NCBI GenBank assembly: GCA_023053575.1
Contig: JAKZAP010000003.1
Location: forward strand, 3,324,561 to 3,388,560
Length of the DNA: 64,000 nucleotides
Reading direction: 5' to 3'
Source: Branchinecta lynchi
Lineage: Eukaryota; Arthropoda; Branchiopoda; Anostraca; Branchinectidae
Position 1 is the first letter of the stretch, and each line of letters opens with the position of its first letter. Of the stretch, positions 12,006 to 19,353 are shown in pieces. The translations under genes and the position numbers were made by a program. The notes under the pieces were generated by a model, which saw only the letters and a program-made list of their open reading frames with translations, was not told where the DNA came from and made no database searches.

Positions 12006-12636
12006 AGTAGTTATATAAAGGGGGTTCTGGCCCACCCTTCCCCCAATTTCAAAACCCCATTTTAACATCAATTTCTTAAATTTTAACATCCTTTTTACCA
12101 AATTACCCCCCTTTTTAAGAACATTTTTATTTTCTTACTTCCAAAATAAAGGATACAAGAAATGAGAAATATTACCCTTTACTACATATAAAATACTACA
12201 ATGTACACTACTTCTTTTTTTTTTTTACATTTTTCATTTTTTATTCAAATATTACTGAGTAAACAGTTCTAAATCCACATATGTTTCTTTGTTCTTGTTT
12301 TCGCGTACAATAGGCTGCAAAACCAGATTTTTCTTTAAAAGTAATTCGTTAGCAATGGCATTATATTTCTGTGTTATAAACAAATCACATGGTTTGTCAT
12401 TATGATTAATAACTACAACCAACTTATCACCATATTTTGTCTTAGCAATTCTCATTTTAACAATAGTATATTTCAATCCTAGAACTAGTTCTTCTTTCCT
12501 GATTGTCTCATTGTATTTATTCATTCTGATTGTATTCAAGACTTCCTTTGTGGACTCCATTTATTAGGGGATGATTTTATTAAATAAAAATCCAGACTCA
12601 CAAACTCACATACATATTTTTATTGATAATATCTAA
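12006..12636. repeat. Left terminal inverted repeat (about 631 bp)
   Basis: It matches the complement of 25158-25787. By eye the only difference is a T12 run here (12214-12225 area) against A11 on the right. The repeat contains the whole 102-aa gene and also the last 12 codons and stop of the major capsid gene (12598-12636). Confidence 0.95.
12252..12560 (-). CDS. Terminal-repeat gene, 102 aa, possible OB-fold protein (left copy)
   Basis: The protein is identical to that of the right copy at 25234-25542. It starts at an ATG in the shared context AATAAATG. It is small and basic in places, with alternating hydrophobic strands: residues 24-50 read EELVLGLKYTIVKMRIAKTK then YGDKLVV. The pattern 'Y-x-I, then T-K-Y-G followed by a strand' resembles small predicted OB-fold, single-strand DNA-binding-like proteins of Polintons, but this is inference from pattern only. 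Its place in both terminal repeats gives two copies per element and puts it next to the ends where protein-primed replication starts, which would fit a DNA-end-binding role. Function is not known. Confidence 0.75.
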   Translation of the reverse strand: MESTKEVLNTIRMNKYNETIRKEELVLGLKYTIVKMRIAKTKYGDKLVVVINHNDKPCDLFITQKYNAIANELLLKKNLVLQPIVRENKNKETYVDLELFTQ

Positions 12637-13971
12637 CGTAGCTTTTCTTTCATAATATATAACACAGTAAACATTATATGGTACGGGTTGATTATCTTTC
12701 AACGTTAAACTTATTTCAATATCAGCAGTTGTTCCATTATAAATATTTGACTCGTGTTTGGAAACATCGAAACAGAATAGTGGATATACTTCTTTAAATT
12801 CTTCTATACTAACAACACTACCAGTATCAAATGCTAATTGTTTATAACCCAAATGTATGAACCTATTGTAAAGATTTGAGTATTTACATTTATCATCGCT
12901 AAAATTACATTTAAGTGGTTCTTCAGGATATTTATCCCCATTAATTCTAAGTTCTATGTCTGTTAAATTCATATGATCAAACACCATATTATTCATTAAT
13001 TGATTGTTATGCTTTTCATTTTTCTGTAGCATCACAACTACTTTTGTTGGATTGTTTCTCTCAGAAATAACTTTCCAAGTGTGTTCCTTATTTTGACTAA
13101 CATCGCTTTTATAAGTATTACATGCTTCCCACATCAGATTATGCTTTTTATCCTTAGCAAGACCCTTTTCTAATTCACTCATCATTTCGATACTAGGAGC
13201 TACAATAGGAATCTTCCAGGATAAATACTCGATTACTACTTTGAAATTAGTATTTCCATTTCTTATAATCATGTTGTTATCATCATTTCTTCTTAGAAAT
13301 AATTTATGCGATGCACCTCTGAAGAATCGTTTGTTTCCTTTCAGAAATCCAAACAATTCTGATAATGGTAAATACATATTTACTAATTTACTGCTCTTTG
13401 TTCTGTTATATCTTTTTTCAAATCCTTTATTATAATTATTATTATTTCTCAAACTGACTGTTCCACCCCCTGCTGCAGCCCCTGCAGCCCCTGCTACTAC
13501 TGGAGTTGCAGTAAACGAAGCAATAACAGGATTAATTTCTTTTCCTTGATTATAATCCTTATACCAGAAATGATTTCTTGCTGCACTTCTAGAATAATCA
13601 TCAGAGTATTCAATCAACTTTGTAACGGTAGTTGTAATACCAACATGATTAATTTTTTCAACCGATTCATCGTTTATTACATATTCAGCGGTACTGAATA
13701 AATTAAATCCATTGTTCGTCAAAGTAGCAATATCGGTTGCAGCTATATTATCTCCATTTTCTTTCACTATTCTTACACTAACATCAAGATAACTTTCACT
13801 TGGATAAAACCAGGAATCTAATTTCTTCGTTACGAATTCAAACTCTGATTTATTAGATACATTCACATCTGTTTCTCGAATTTCTTTAAATTCGTATTTT
13901 ACCACTGTATCATCCACAAGCGGTTCGTCAAAAATGTTCCATTGCGGACTGATAACTTTATTTACTGCCAT
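12598..13971 (-). CDS. MCP: Major capsid protein, Polinton double-jelly-roll type, 457 aa
   Basis: The 457-aa protein forms the hexon-like capsomer in Polinton-type virions. Support includes the strand-rich opening (residues 40-75), the segment GFNLFSTAEYVINDE at about 88-102, which matches the strand-loop before the first jelly-roll in Polinton capsid proteins, the segment MYLPLSELFGFLKGNKRFF near 200-218, and the C-terminal strand VPYNVYCVIYYER near 430-442. Residues 158-172 form a small A/G-rich loop followed by an asparagine-rich stretch. Length and place beside the penton-like and pVI-like genes agree with the family. It starts at ATG in TATAAATG. The last 12 codons lie inside the left terminal repeat, so a cut-off copy of the 3' end also exists at 25161-25196. 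Confidence 0.85.
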   Translation of the reverse strand: MAVNKVISPQWNIFDEPLVDDTVVKYEFKEIRETDVNVSNKSEFEFVTKKLDSWFYPSESYLDVSVRIVKENGDNIAATDIATLTNNGFNLFSTAEYVINDESVEKINHVGITTTVTKLIEYSDDYSRSAARNHFWYKDYNQGKEINPVIASFTATPVVAGAAGAAAGGGTVSLRNNNNYNKGFEKRYNRTKSSKLVNMYLPLSELFGFLKGNKRFFRGASHKLFLRRNDDNNMIIRNGNTNFKVVIEYLSWKIPIVAPSIEMMSELEKGLAKDKKHNLMWEACNTYKSDVSQNKEHTWKVISERNNPTKVVVMLQKNEKHNNQLMNNMVFDHMNLTDIELRINGDKYPEEPLKCNFSDDKCKYSNLYNRFIHLGYKQLAFDTGSVVSIEEFKEVYPLFCFDVSKHESNIYNGTTADIEISLTLKDNQPVPYNVYCVIYYERKATLDIINKNMYVSL

Positions 13972-14001
13972 TTATATAAGAAAGAAATTATTAAATAAAA
14001 C

Positions 14002-14358
14002 TTATTTCAGAATCTTTAATCCATTTCCAGTCATTAACGTTTTGATCAAGTCCTGACTTCTTTGATTTAAAATCCTTTTATTTGTACCGATAAGATCCTT
14101 CATCGATTTTTTGTTTCCAATTACATCAATGAGTTCCTTCTTGTTTACATCGATCAGATCTTTCCCATATTCTATTGCTCTGTTTTTCAACAACTCAAAT
14201 CTCGGTTTAATAATATTATTATACATTGACATAGCCCCATCTTTTATTTGTTTTGCTGACGTTTGAAATAACTGGGAATTAACAATGTTTTTGAATACAC
14301 TACCGATTCCACTTCCATACTGCTTTTTATAAAGTAATCGCTTATTATTAATCAACAT
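14002..14358 (-). CDS. Small virion-type protein with GSGIG motif, 118 aa
   Basis: The protein is basic, with a glycine patch near the N-terminus (YGSGIGSVFKNIV, residues 14-26) followed by long predicted helices rich in K, I and D. Such short basic GSG-type proteins sit beside Polinton capsid genes and are often compared with adenovirus minor or core virion proteins (pVI/pX-like). Near the C-terminus the residues MTGNG (109-113) match the adenovirus-protease recognition pattern (M/I/L)-x-G-x-G, so it may be a substrate of the protease encoded at 17058-17459; that is inference. It starts at ATG in TATAAATG, 30 bp downstream of the penton-like gene. Function is otherwise unassigned. Confidence 0.65.
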   Translation of the reverse strand: MLINNKRLLYKKQYGSGIGSVFKNIVNSQLFQTSAKQIKDGAMSMYNNIIKPRFELLKNRAIEYGKDLIDVNKKELIDVIGNKKSMKDLIGTNKRILNQRSQDLIKTLMTGNGLKILK

Positions 14359-14390
14359 TTATAGGTAAATAATTTTATTTCACTAATCCT

Positions 14391-15113
14391 TTAAGCTTTT
14401 CTTAAATGCAGCACGTATCCAACGTTATCACCATTCAAATCGATAGGTCTTCCCAACTGATCAGTAATTGTCATTCTCAAGGAGTAAATAAAGTCTTTTG
14501 TATTAATAGGAAGGTAGATTAATTGTCTAGGATTCTCAACAATTTGACAACCCGGTTCTGTATTAGGAACAAATGTCCAAATGACATCTGATTTACTTTT
14601 GTTTACGATAGAACTGTTTACGAGAGAGCAGTGAATTTGAATTTTATCAACGCTTCTTGTTATATTCGGAAGCTTTGTACCTTCATTGATTTTCTTAGAT
14701 ATCTCACTATCCTTCTCAAATCCTAAAATCTGACACAAGTCACTATTAAATCTAAACATATATTTTTCTTGTAATAGTATGACAAATCTCATAGATGCTG
14801 GATTGGATGAAATTACAATAGGACATTTATCTTTTGGGGTATCAAAATACTGACACAAAAAATAATTCAAACAATCATCGTTATACATCCCATTAGGAAT
14901 AGTAACATTCATCCATTCTGTTGCATTATTATCTTCATCTTTCCTGTATTGAAATGTATTATTTCCAAATTTATCACTTATATTATGCCACGAATACCAC
15001 AAAGTACACTGATTCAAACCTATTTCATAATCCCAATTACGATTCAATTCGATTGGTTGACTAAATGTTATATCAATGATACTTTCATTACCTTCAATGT
15101 TTAACAACACCAT
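14391..15113 (-). CDS. Penton-like minor capsid protein, 240 aa
   Basis: The single-jelly-roll-type protein is expected to form the five-fold vertices. The N-terminal part has the typical layout of Polinton/adintovirus minor capsid proteins: an ITFSQPIELN strand near residue 15, WDYEIGLNQCTLWYSWHNIS at 27-46, and VTIPNGMYNDDCLNYFL at about 70-86, a conserved 'IP-x-G-x-Y then helix' motif. The C-terminal half is strand-rich, with VIWTFVPNTEPGCQIV near 176-191 and LRMTITDQLGRPIDL near 212-226. It starts at ATG in AATAAATG, 3 bases after the stop of the 274-aa gene. The major capsid gene lies two genes downstream, as expected for a capsid block. Confidence 0.8.
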   Translation of the reverse strand: MVLLNIEGNESIIDITFSQPIELNRNWDYEIGLNQCTLWYSWHNISDKFGNNTFQYRKDEDNNATEWMNVTIPNGMYNDDCLNYFLCQYFDTPKDKCPIVISSNPASMRFVILLQEKYMFRFNSDLCQILGFEKDSEISKKINEGTKLPNITRSVDKIQIHCSLVNSSIVNKSKSDVIWTFVPNTEPGCQIVENPRQLIYLPINTKDFIYSLRMTITDQLGRPIDLNGDNVGYVLHLRKA

Positions 15114-15116
15114 TTA

Positions 15117-15941
15117 TTAGAAATATTTTTTATATATTGAATTGTAATTTCTCTTCGTAAGAAATTTATTTCGCATTAACGAATCCAAAATATCAATAGC
15201 TTCATTTCTCACCTTGTCAGATGTATTTCCGTTTACTCTGCTACCTATCAAAGTGTATAATTTTGAAATCATTTCATCACAGTTCATAAATATTCCAGTT
15301 CCTTTTTGTTGAACTAAAAATGGGGAATTAGTTCGAATGCTGGTTAACCTCTCCTTGTATTCTCTTATAAATTCAAGGATTTCATCATAGCTAGAGTAAC
15401 CTTTACCTTTTTTCCCGCCATAACTTTGACTTAGAGATTTCAAACGTTCTAGAGCCTCATCTATATCCGTATGATTCTTAATGTAATACGTAGGCATTTT
15501 AAAATAAGTATCAGTGCCACCCCGCGATTCTACATGTTTTAAATTAATCTGATTTAACAACTCTTGGGTAATATCTTTATTCATATCAACGGATAGTGGT
15601 CCTAAATCGGGAGAAGGTTCTAAAGCGGGTGCTCGACTCACTTCCTCTGAATTTGGAATCTGTAAAGCTGTTTTAAATGTATCACCTAATCTGATAAACC
15701 GTCTTCTTGAATTATTATCACCTTCCTGTAGTTTATTAATTATCGTTTCAGCGTTCTCTTGTAATTTTTTGATGGTGTCTTTAGTGTTTTCTTTTTGTGC
15801 TATAATAACTGGAGCGTTTAACTCTGAAGCATATTCCCGAAATCCTGCCTTCTCCATCTCATTTTGTTGAACCTTTCTTCTCTGAACTTCTCTGTTCTTC
15901 ACTATATCTGATAACATATCACTCAAGCGTCTTGAATCCAT
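15117..15941 (-). CDS. Coiled-coil protein of unknown function, 274 aa
   Basis: I do not recognise a catalytic domain. Residues 1-85 are highly charged and predicted helical or coiled-coil (MDSRRLSDMLSDIVKNREVQ, then KENTKDTIKKLQENAETI). Residues about 100-135 are proline-rich. A lysine/glycine patch GGKKGKGYSS lies near 186-195. The C-terminal third is helical and ends NSIYKKYF. It starts at ATG in TATAAATG and lies between the integrase and the penton-like gene with only 3-16 bp of spacing, so it belongs to the virion/integration block. A Polinton-specific structural or packaging accessory protein is plausible but unproven. Confidence 0.6.
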   Translation of the reverse strand: MDSRRLSDMLSDIVKNREVQRRKVQQNEMEKAGFREYASELNAPVIIAQKENTKDTIKKLQENAETIINKLQEGDNNSRRRFIRLGDTFKTALQIPNSEEVSRAPALEPSPDLGPLSVDMNKDITQELLNQINLKHVESRGGTDTYFKMPTYYIKNHTDIDEALERLKSLSQSYGGKKGKGYSSYDEILEFIREYKERLTSIRTNSPFLVQQKGTGIFMNCDEMISKLYTLIGSRVNGNTSDKVRNEAIDILDSLMRNKFLTKRNYNSIYKKYF

Positions 15942-15957
15942 TTATATACAAGTAATT

Positions 15958-16775
15958 TTATTTCATAATAAATTTTGAAAGTTCTTTTTCATAAAACCCT
16001 CCTTGAATTAATTCCCCACTTTTGTCAGATATTTCATAAGTAATGGGAATGGTAGGTCTGATGGTTGCTATCTGAAATACTTCATCCGTATAATTAGGTA
16101 AATATCCTTTATCGAAAATACTTTTTTCTTTTTTAATTCTGACTAAATCCCCTACTTTGACGTTTCCTGTGATTTTGTAGTCATCTACTGGAGGAAACAG
16201 AGCACTAAAAACCTTTTTCTGATTAACCTTTTTACTAGCATCAACTGGTTTCATTTGTATTGAACGGTGGTACGAGTTATTATAATTACTCACAAATAAA
16301 GGTAAAATATCAATCCAATTAGTAGTGTTATTGTGAGTGAAATATTTCCATAACTTTTCTTTAAGCGTTCTGTTGAATCGTTCTACAATTTGCGCTTTCA
16401 ATTCGCTTTCAGATGCAAACCAGTGTATGCCGTTATTTTTCAAAAAAGTTTGAACATTTCTCATCACAAATTCTTTACCTTTATCAGTTTGTAGTTTCTT
16501 AGGAATTCTTTCTTTAAATATAACACTGAATGCTTTTATTATTTCAGCACCCGTTTTGTCTTTTAGAGGGATACACCAAGCATATTTACTAAAGCAATCA
16601 ATAACAGTTAAAATGTAATTTGTTTTATTATTTTCTTTTTTATATTTCTGCATGTCAACTAAATCAGCTTGCCATTGCTCATCAACATAGTGAACATACA
16701 CTCGCCTCCTTTCAAAGTTATGATAGGAAGGTTTGTGTAACGTATACACATTCTCATTTTGCAACACATTTTTAT
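15958..16775 (-). CDS. INT: RVE integrase, catalytic and C-terminal domains (frame-disrupted gene)
   Basis: The DDE transposase/integrase inserts element DNA ends into the host chromosome. Numbering from the GTG at 16767, the catalytic residues are D35 (QADLVDM), D95 (QTDKGKEF) and E129 (IVERFNRTLKEK), with 33 residues between the second D and the E. Residues about 200-265 form the SH3-like C-terminal domain, with VGDLVRIKKEK, FDKGY and GGFYEKELSKF. The ORF opens only three codons before this point, after a TAA in the same frame. It has no ATG and no TAAATG, so it cannot be an independent gene; it continues from the N-terminal segment in another frame (16659-16928). Either the reading frame is recoded or the copy is disabled by an indel in an A-rich stretch near 16768-16776. 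Confidence 0.85.
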
Positions 16776-16928
16776 TTTATCCTTGGAAACCTTAACACCA
16801 TTTTCTTTTAATTTTCTGTAAATATCATCCACACCTGAATAATTAGAATAATACGTCTTTAAAATATCTGTTTCTGCGTTGAGGTTTTTTTTAAAAAGCG
16901 ATTTTTCCTCGATCCGCAAATAACACAA
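16659..16928 (-). CDS. Integrase N-terminal segment in an intermediate frame
   Basis: Between about 16888 and 16776 this frame encodes KNLNAETDILKTYYSNY, then GVDDIYRKLKENGVKVSKD, which resembles the helical 'YLD...G...S...KLYKKLK' segment in front of Polinton integrase catalytic cores. The rest of the frame, down to 16659, is out of phase with the catalytic domain and is not meaningful. It has no ATG of its own: the apparent start at 16928 is TTG. It lies in the -1 frame of the zinc-ribbon ORF upstream, and the catalytic domain lies in the -1 frame of this one. Confidence 0.65.
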   Translation of the reverse strand: MCYLRIEEKSLFKKNLNAETDILKTYYSNYSGVDDIYRKLKENGVKVSKDKIKMCCKMRMCIRYTNLPIITLKGGECMFTMLMSNGKLI

Positions 16929-17026
16929 TTCCCTTTCAGCATTGGAACATTATTTTTGTGTGACACTGCCTTAAACATTGATTCAGTGTCAGTGCTCTTT
17001 TTACATTTCATACAATAAATCTCCAT
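16859..17026 (-). CDS. DUF5679-like zinc-ribbon, probably the N-terminus of the integrase, 55 aa
   Basis: A short ORF starting at ATG in AATAAATG, with the full promoter-like context shared by the other genes. It has four cysteines in two pairs, IYCMKCKKS (C5, C8) and GNCVICGSRKNRF (C34, C37), with a short strand segment between them. This is the layout of the small viral zinc-ribbon called DUF5679. It stops at 16859, but from about residue 45 the -1 frame continues as the integrase N-terminal segment. The junction holds T TTA AAA and A AAA AAA in the correct phase for -1 slippage (16886-16895). The simplest reading is a zinc-binding N-terminal domain of the integrase, made alone or as a fusion. 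Confidence 0.7.
   Translation of the reverse strand: MEIYCMKCKKSTDTESMFKAVSHKNNVPMLKGNCVICGSRKNRFLKKTSTQKQIF
16886..16895 (-). promoter_or_regulatory. Candidate -1 frameshift site between zinc-ribbon and integrase
   Basis: In the zinc-ribbon frame the codons read TTT TTA AAA AAA ACC. Both T TTA AAA and A AAA AAA fit the X XXY YYZ rule in the correct phase, and a -1 slip enters the frame that carries the integrase N-terminal segment. The underlying tract is T5A8. An assembly error in the A8 run is the main alternative. Confidence 0.4.
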
Positions 17027-17057
17027 TTATTAGAAAACAATTTTTATAAACGAAAAG

Positions 17058-17459
17058 CTACCAACCCTTCATTTTCCGCTGGATGTAGGAAATGCAGTGA
17101 AAACCACAGTTTAATTCATCTATATTTTGAACAGCAAGATTTTCATAAGCTATTTTTTTCTTTGAAGTTTTTAGATATTTAACTATTTCTTTTCCTGGAG
17201 GAATACCGAAAGAATCGAAAAATTCGACATGGGGATATTCAGGTAGATTACAATAGGCAACCCAATGTGTTCCAGGCATTCCACGTTTGTCATAGTTGAT
17301 TACACCACATTCCGAATCGTTTATATGTTTGGGTAGCGTATCTAAAGAGAACACACCTCTAAACTGTGGTATACTCCCTAATGCATCCATAATATCAAAA
17401 TTGGTTAGAGGTCCTACTTTACTTTTGCTTCTTTTTTGATGTCCCCGTTTTTTGACTTC
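17058..17459 (-). CDS. PRO: Adenovirus-type cysteine protease (PRO), no start of its own
   Basis: This is the maturation protease that cleaves virion precursors. Numbering from the ATG at 17390, the triad is H42 in GTHWVAY, D59 in FFDSFG and C99 in NCGFHC, with Q88 as the oxyanion glutamine. All are present, in the order of adenain-like C5 peptidases and Polinton PRO proteins. The ATG at 17390 is not in the TAAATG context and would cut off the conserved segment GPLTNFDI just upstream. In this frame the sequence is open back to 17459, just after a TAG at 17460-17462. The protease is therefore most likely made as a -1 frameshift extension of the 185-aa protein at 17414-17971; the overlap of the two frames holds a canonical slippery site at 17447-17453. 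Confidence 0.85.
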   Translation of the reverse strand, partial: EVKKRGHQKRSKSKVGPLTNFDIMDALGSIPQFRGVFSLDTLPKHINDSECGVINYDKRGMPGTHWVAYCNLPEYPHVEFFDSFGIPPGKEIVKYLKTSKKKIAYENLAVQNIDELNCGFHCISYIQRKMKGW

Positions 17460-17971
17460 CTAGGCCTTCCACGTACCCCATTACCCACAACTTTTTGTGT
17501 TCCAGGAAGTTTAAGCGCTCCACCTATGTTGACATCATCGGTTTCCTTCCCACGTACGCCATTACCCACAACTTTTTGTGTTCCAGGAAGTTTTAGCGCT
17601 CCACCTGTGTTGGTCATTTTATCCATAATTTTCTTACCAGCGAATGTACCCAAAGCAGCAGCACCACTTGTTAAAGCTGCCTTACCAAGGGTAATTGCTA
17701 GCGGTATTAAAAATGGAAGTAATCCACCCTTTTGAATCGCTTCTTTCATCTGTTTGTATGATACATCAATATCACAACCCTTATTATTCATTTTACATGT
17801 TTCAATTTTATCAATTTGTCGTTTACTTAAAAGTAACTTAACTGGTTCTCGTTCATTTTGTCTACTATGACTAACACGTATCTGACATTTTTGTTTAGCA
17901 CCAAAACATTTCTTCAGCTTTCCTTTCTGAAGCTTTGATAAATAAACTGTATACTCCATTGTTTCAACCAT
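17414..17971 (-). CDS. Hydrophobic/basic virion-type protein (adenovirus pX-like), 185 aa, frameshift partner of PRO
   Basis: The protein starts at ATG in AATAAATG. The N-terminal 80 residues are basic with several cysteines. A hydrophobic segment follows, GGLLPFLIPLAITLGKAALT at about 85-104 and on to about 117. The C-terminal part holds two copies of GGALKLPGTQKVVGNGVRG spaced 27 residues apart (DNA 17551-17606 and 17470-17525, period 81 bp), and the end is very basic. Proteins of this layout in adintoviruses and Polintons have been compared with adenovirus core/membrane-active virion proteins. The stop at 17414-17416 lies 33 bases after the slippery heptamer A AAA AAC; a -1 slip there continues into the protease. 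A virion protein with the protease as a minor extension is reminiscent of retroviral Gag-Pro. Confidence 0.75.
   Translation of the reverse strand: MVETMEYTVYLSKLQKGKLKKCFGAKQKCQIRVSHSRQNEREPVKLLLSKRQIDKIETCKMNNKGCDIDVSYKQMKEAIQKGGLLPFLIPLAITLGKAALTSGAAALGTFAGKKIMDKMTNTGGALKLPGTQKVVGNGVRGKETDDVNIGGALKLPGTQKVVGNGVRGRPRKSKNGDIKKEAKVK
17447..17453 (-). promoter_or_regulatory. Canonical -1 ribosomal slippery heptamer A AAA AAC
   Basis: In the 185-aa frame the codons read TCA AAA AAC GGG, so the heptamer is phased exactly as X XXY YYZ. A -1 slip reads CGG GGA CAT and continues without a stop into the protease. The -1 frame is closed by TAG at 17460-17462 just upstream, and the 0 frame by TAG at 17414-17416 just downstream. 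The frame overlap is therefore only about 46 bases and contains the heptamer. I did not find a clear downstream stem by eye. Confidence 0.55.
17470..17606. repeat. Two-copy 81-bp repeat inside the pX-like gene
   Basis: Segments 17470-17525 and 17551-17606 are nearly identical at an 81-bp offset and encode the repeated GGALKLPG and KVVGNGVRG motifs. The unit is 27 codons, so the repeat keeps the frame. Confidence 0.9.
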
Positions 17972-18001
17972 TTATTAGGGAATAAATTTATCTTATAAAA
18001 T

Positions 18002-18616
18002 TTATTTACCAGCCATCATTTTTTCTATTCTGGTAACGAATGGTTTGTCAACAGGTTTTAGCTCTAGCTCTAGAAGCCTTTTTAAAATATTTACTACTGC
18101 TCTTTCAATATTATCGATACGAGTTTTTTGACCAGCAATCTTTCCTTCAATTATACCGTTATGGGTGTGTTGCCCCAGAAGCTTTTTGTCATAATCTAAA
18201 AGATTCATAGTTAACGTTGCTAAATTAACAGCATCATTTTTGTTTCTAGGGTTTTGAACATTTGTTATCAACTTGTTTTCAGCGTTAATCTCTTTATCAT
18301 TAACTCGAACTATTTCTTTTACAAATAACCCTTTATCTTTGTTCCTTACCAACGAATTATCAGGAGAATCATCTATCGCAGTTAATCTGTTGATATCTTC
18401 GCTAAAGTATTGGTTGGCTTGCACTTGTCCTGCAGTCATTTGTTCTTTAAATTGATTCATAATCACAGTCATAGATCTTAAGCTAATAGCATCCTTGTCT
18501 GCCTTGGCATCACCTAAATTTATAATTCGTCTATCATGTAGGTTAATGTTACCATTTTCGTCAGTAACTTTCGATTCGTTACTAACCTTTTTTCCAACAC
18601 TACCAAATTTATTCAT
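18002..18616 (-). CDS. Fibre-like protein with repeated shaft motif, 204 aa
   Basis: Two copies of a motif typical of virus and phage fibre or tail-spike shafts are visible: NLHDRRIINLGDAKADKDA near residues 25-43, and a second, ENKLITNVQNPRNKNDAVN near 113-131. Both follow the pattern 'hydrophobic - I-x-N - P/A-x - DA', which forms trimeric beta structures. A heptad-like helix (RIDNIERAVVNILKRLLELE, about 169-188) suggests trimerisation. By analogy with adenovirus it could project from the penton-like vertex and act in attachment; this is inference. It starts at ATG in AATAAATG, 16 bp downstream of the ATPase gene, and lies next to virion genes. Confidence 0.65.
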   Translation of the reverse strand: MNKFGSVGKKVSNESKVTDENGNINLHDRRIINLGDAKADKDAISLRSMTVIMNQFKEQMTAGQVQANQYFSEDINRLTAIDDSPDNSLVRNKDKGLFVKEIVRVNDKEINAENKLITNVQNPRNKNDAVNLATLTMNLLDYDKKLLGQHTHNGIIEGKIAGQKTRIDNIERAVVNILKRLLELELKPVDKPFVTRIEKMMAGK

Positions 18617-18632
18617 TTATTATAGAAATAAA

Positions 18633-19310
18633 TTATCCGGTAAATTTTTCAAAGTTTTTCCTGTACTTAAGGGTTTTATCTTTTATTTTTAAATCTATGA
18701 AGAAAAAACCGTAGCCCTTGGTTGCAGTCTCGAATTGTTTGAGAAATTTTTCATCGTCTATACTGGATACATGGCTTTGTCTTATTAATTTTACTTCTTT
18801 TGGATTAGAACACTGAAAGAATGCAAAATAATTGCACTGGAGCCTTACCACCTTTGGCGTTTTATGATAGCTCTGTGATAAATAAACAATCGAGGCATTT
18901 TTCTTTCTTCCTCTTATGAATAAATCTTCTATTTTCTTCTGGTCTTTTTCAGTAACAAAATCGTCAAAGATAATCAAGTTTTGGTACTCGGGGTCTAAGT
19001 CGTCAACATCGACAATATCATCAAGATTGTTACTTACTGTTAAGACTTTCGATTTGCATTGTGACTCCAAAGTGGTTAAATTGGTTATAAGGTCTTGATA
19101 TTTATCTTCTTCAAGTTCTTTAGCATACAAGTATATTCGGTTGAAACAAAGATATTCATAAATTAAATTCAAAAGAAGGTTAGTTTTCCCTGTTCCAGAA
19201 CTACCACAAATTAAGAGTCTAAATGGCCACTGAGGTGCAAGGTCGTGCTTATTCTGATAAGTGTTCTTTTCACTAAAATCATAGACTTTGATTGGAGCCT
19301 TTTCATTCAT
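18633..19310 (-). CDS. ATPase: FtsK/HerA-type genome-packaging ATPase, 225 aa
   Basis: This is the motor that pumps the double-stranded genome into the capsid. The Walker A motif GSSGTGKT lies at residues 36-43 and Walker B LIIFDDF at 112-118. A sensor-like segment VYLSQSYHKTP follows at about 142-152, with a basic stretch IRGRKK before it. The length of 225 aa is normal for the A32-like ATPases of Polintons, virophages and poxvirus relatives. It starts at ATG in AATAAATG (coding-strand context CCTAAATAAATG). Upstream, between it and PolB, lies the 21-bp tandem array. Confidence 0.92.
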   Translation of the reverse strand: MNEKAPIKVYDFSEKNTYQNKHDLAPQWPFRLLICGSSGTGKTNLLLNLIYEYLCFNRIYLYAKELEEDKYQDLITNLTTLESQCKSKVLTVSNNLDDIVDVDDLDPEYQNLIIFDDFVTEKDQKKIEDLFIRGRKKNASIVYLSQSYHKTPKVVRLQCNYFAFFQCSNPKEVKLIRQSHVSSIDDEKFLKQFETATKGYGFFFIDLKIKDKTLKYRKNFEKFTG

Positions 19311-19353
19311 TTATTTAGGAAGAATTTTTCATTATAAGATTTACTTGAGTATT

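Noticed and set aside
17058..17390. Protease as a separate gene starting at the ATG of 17390
   Set aside because: The ATG lacks the common start context and cuts off conserved residues just upstream in the same open frame.
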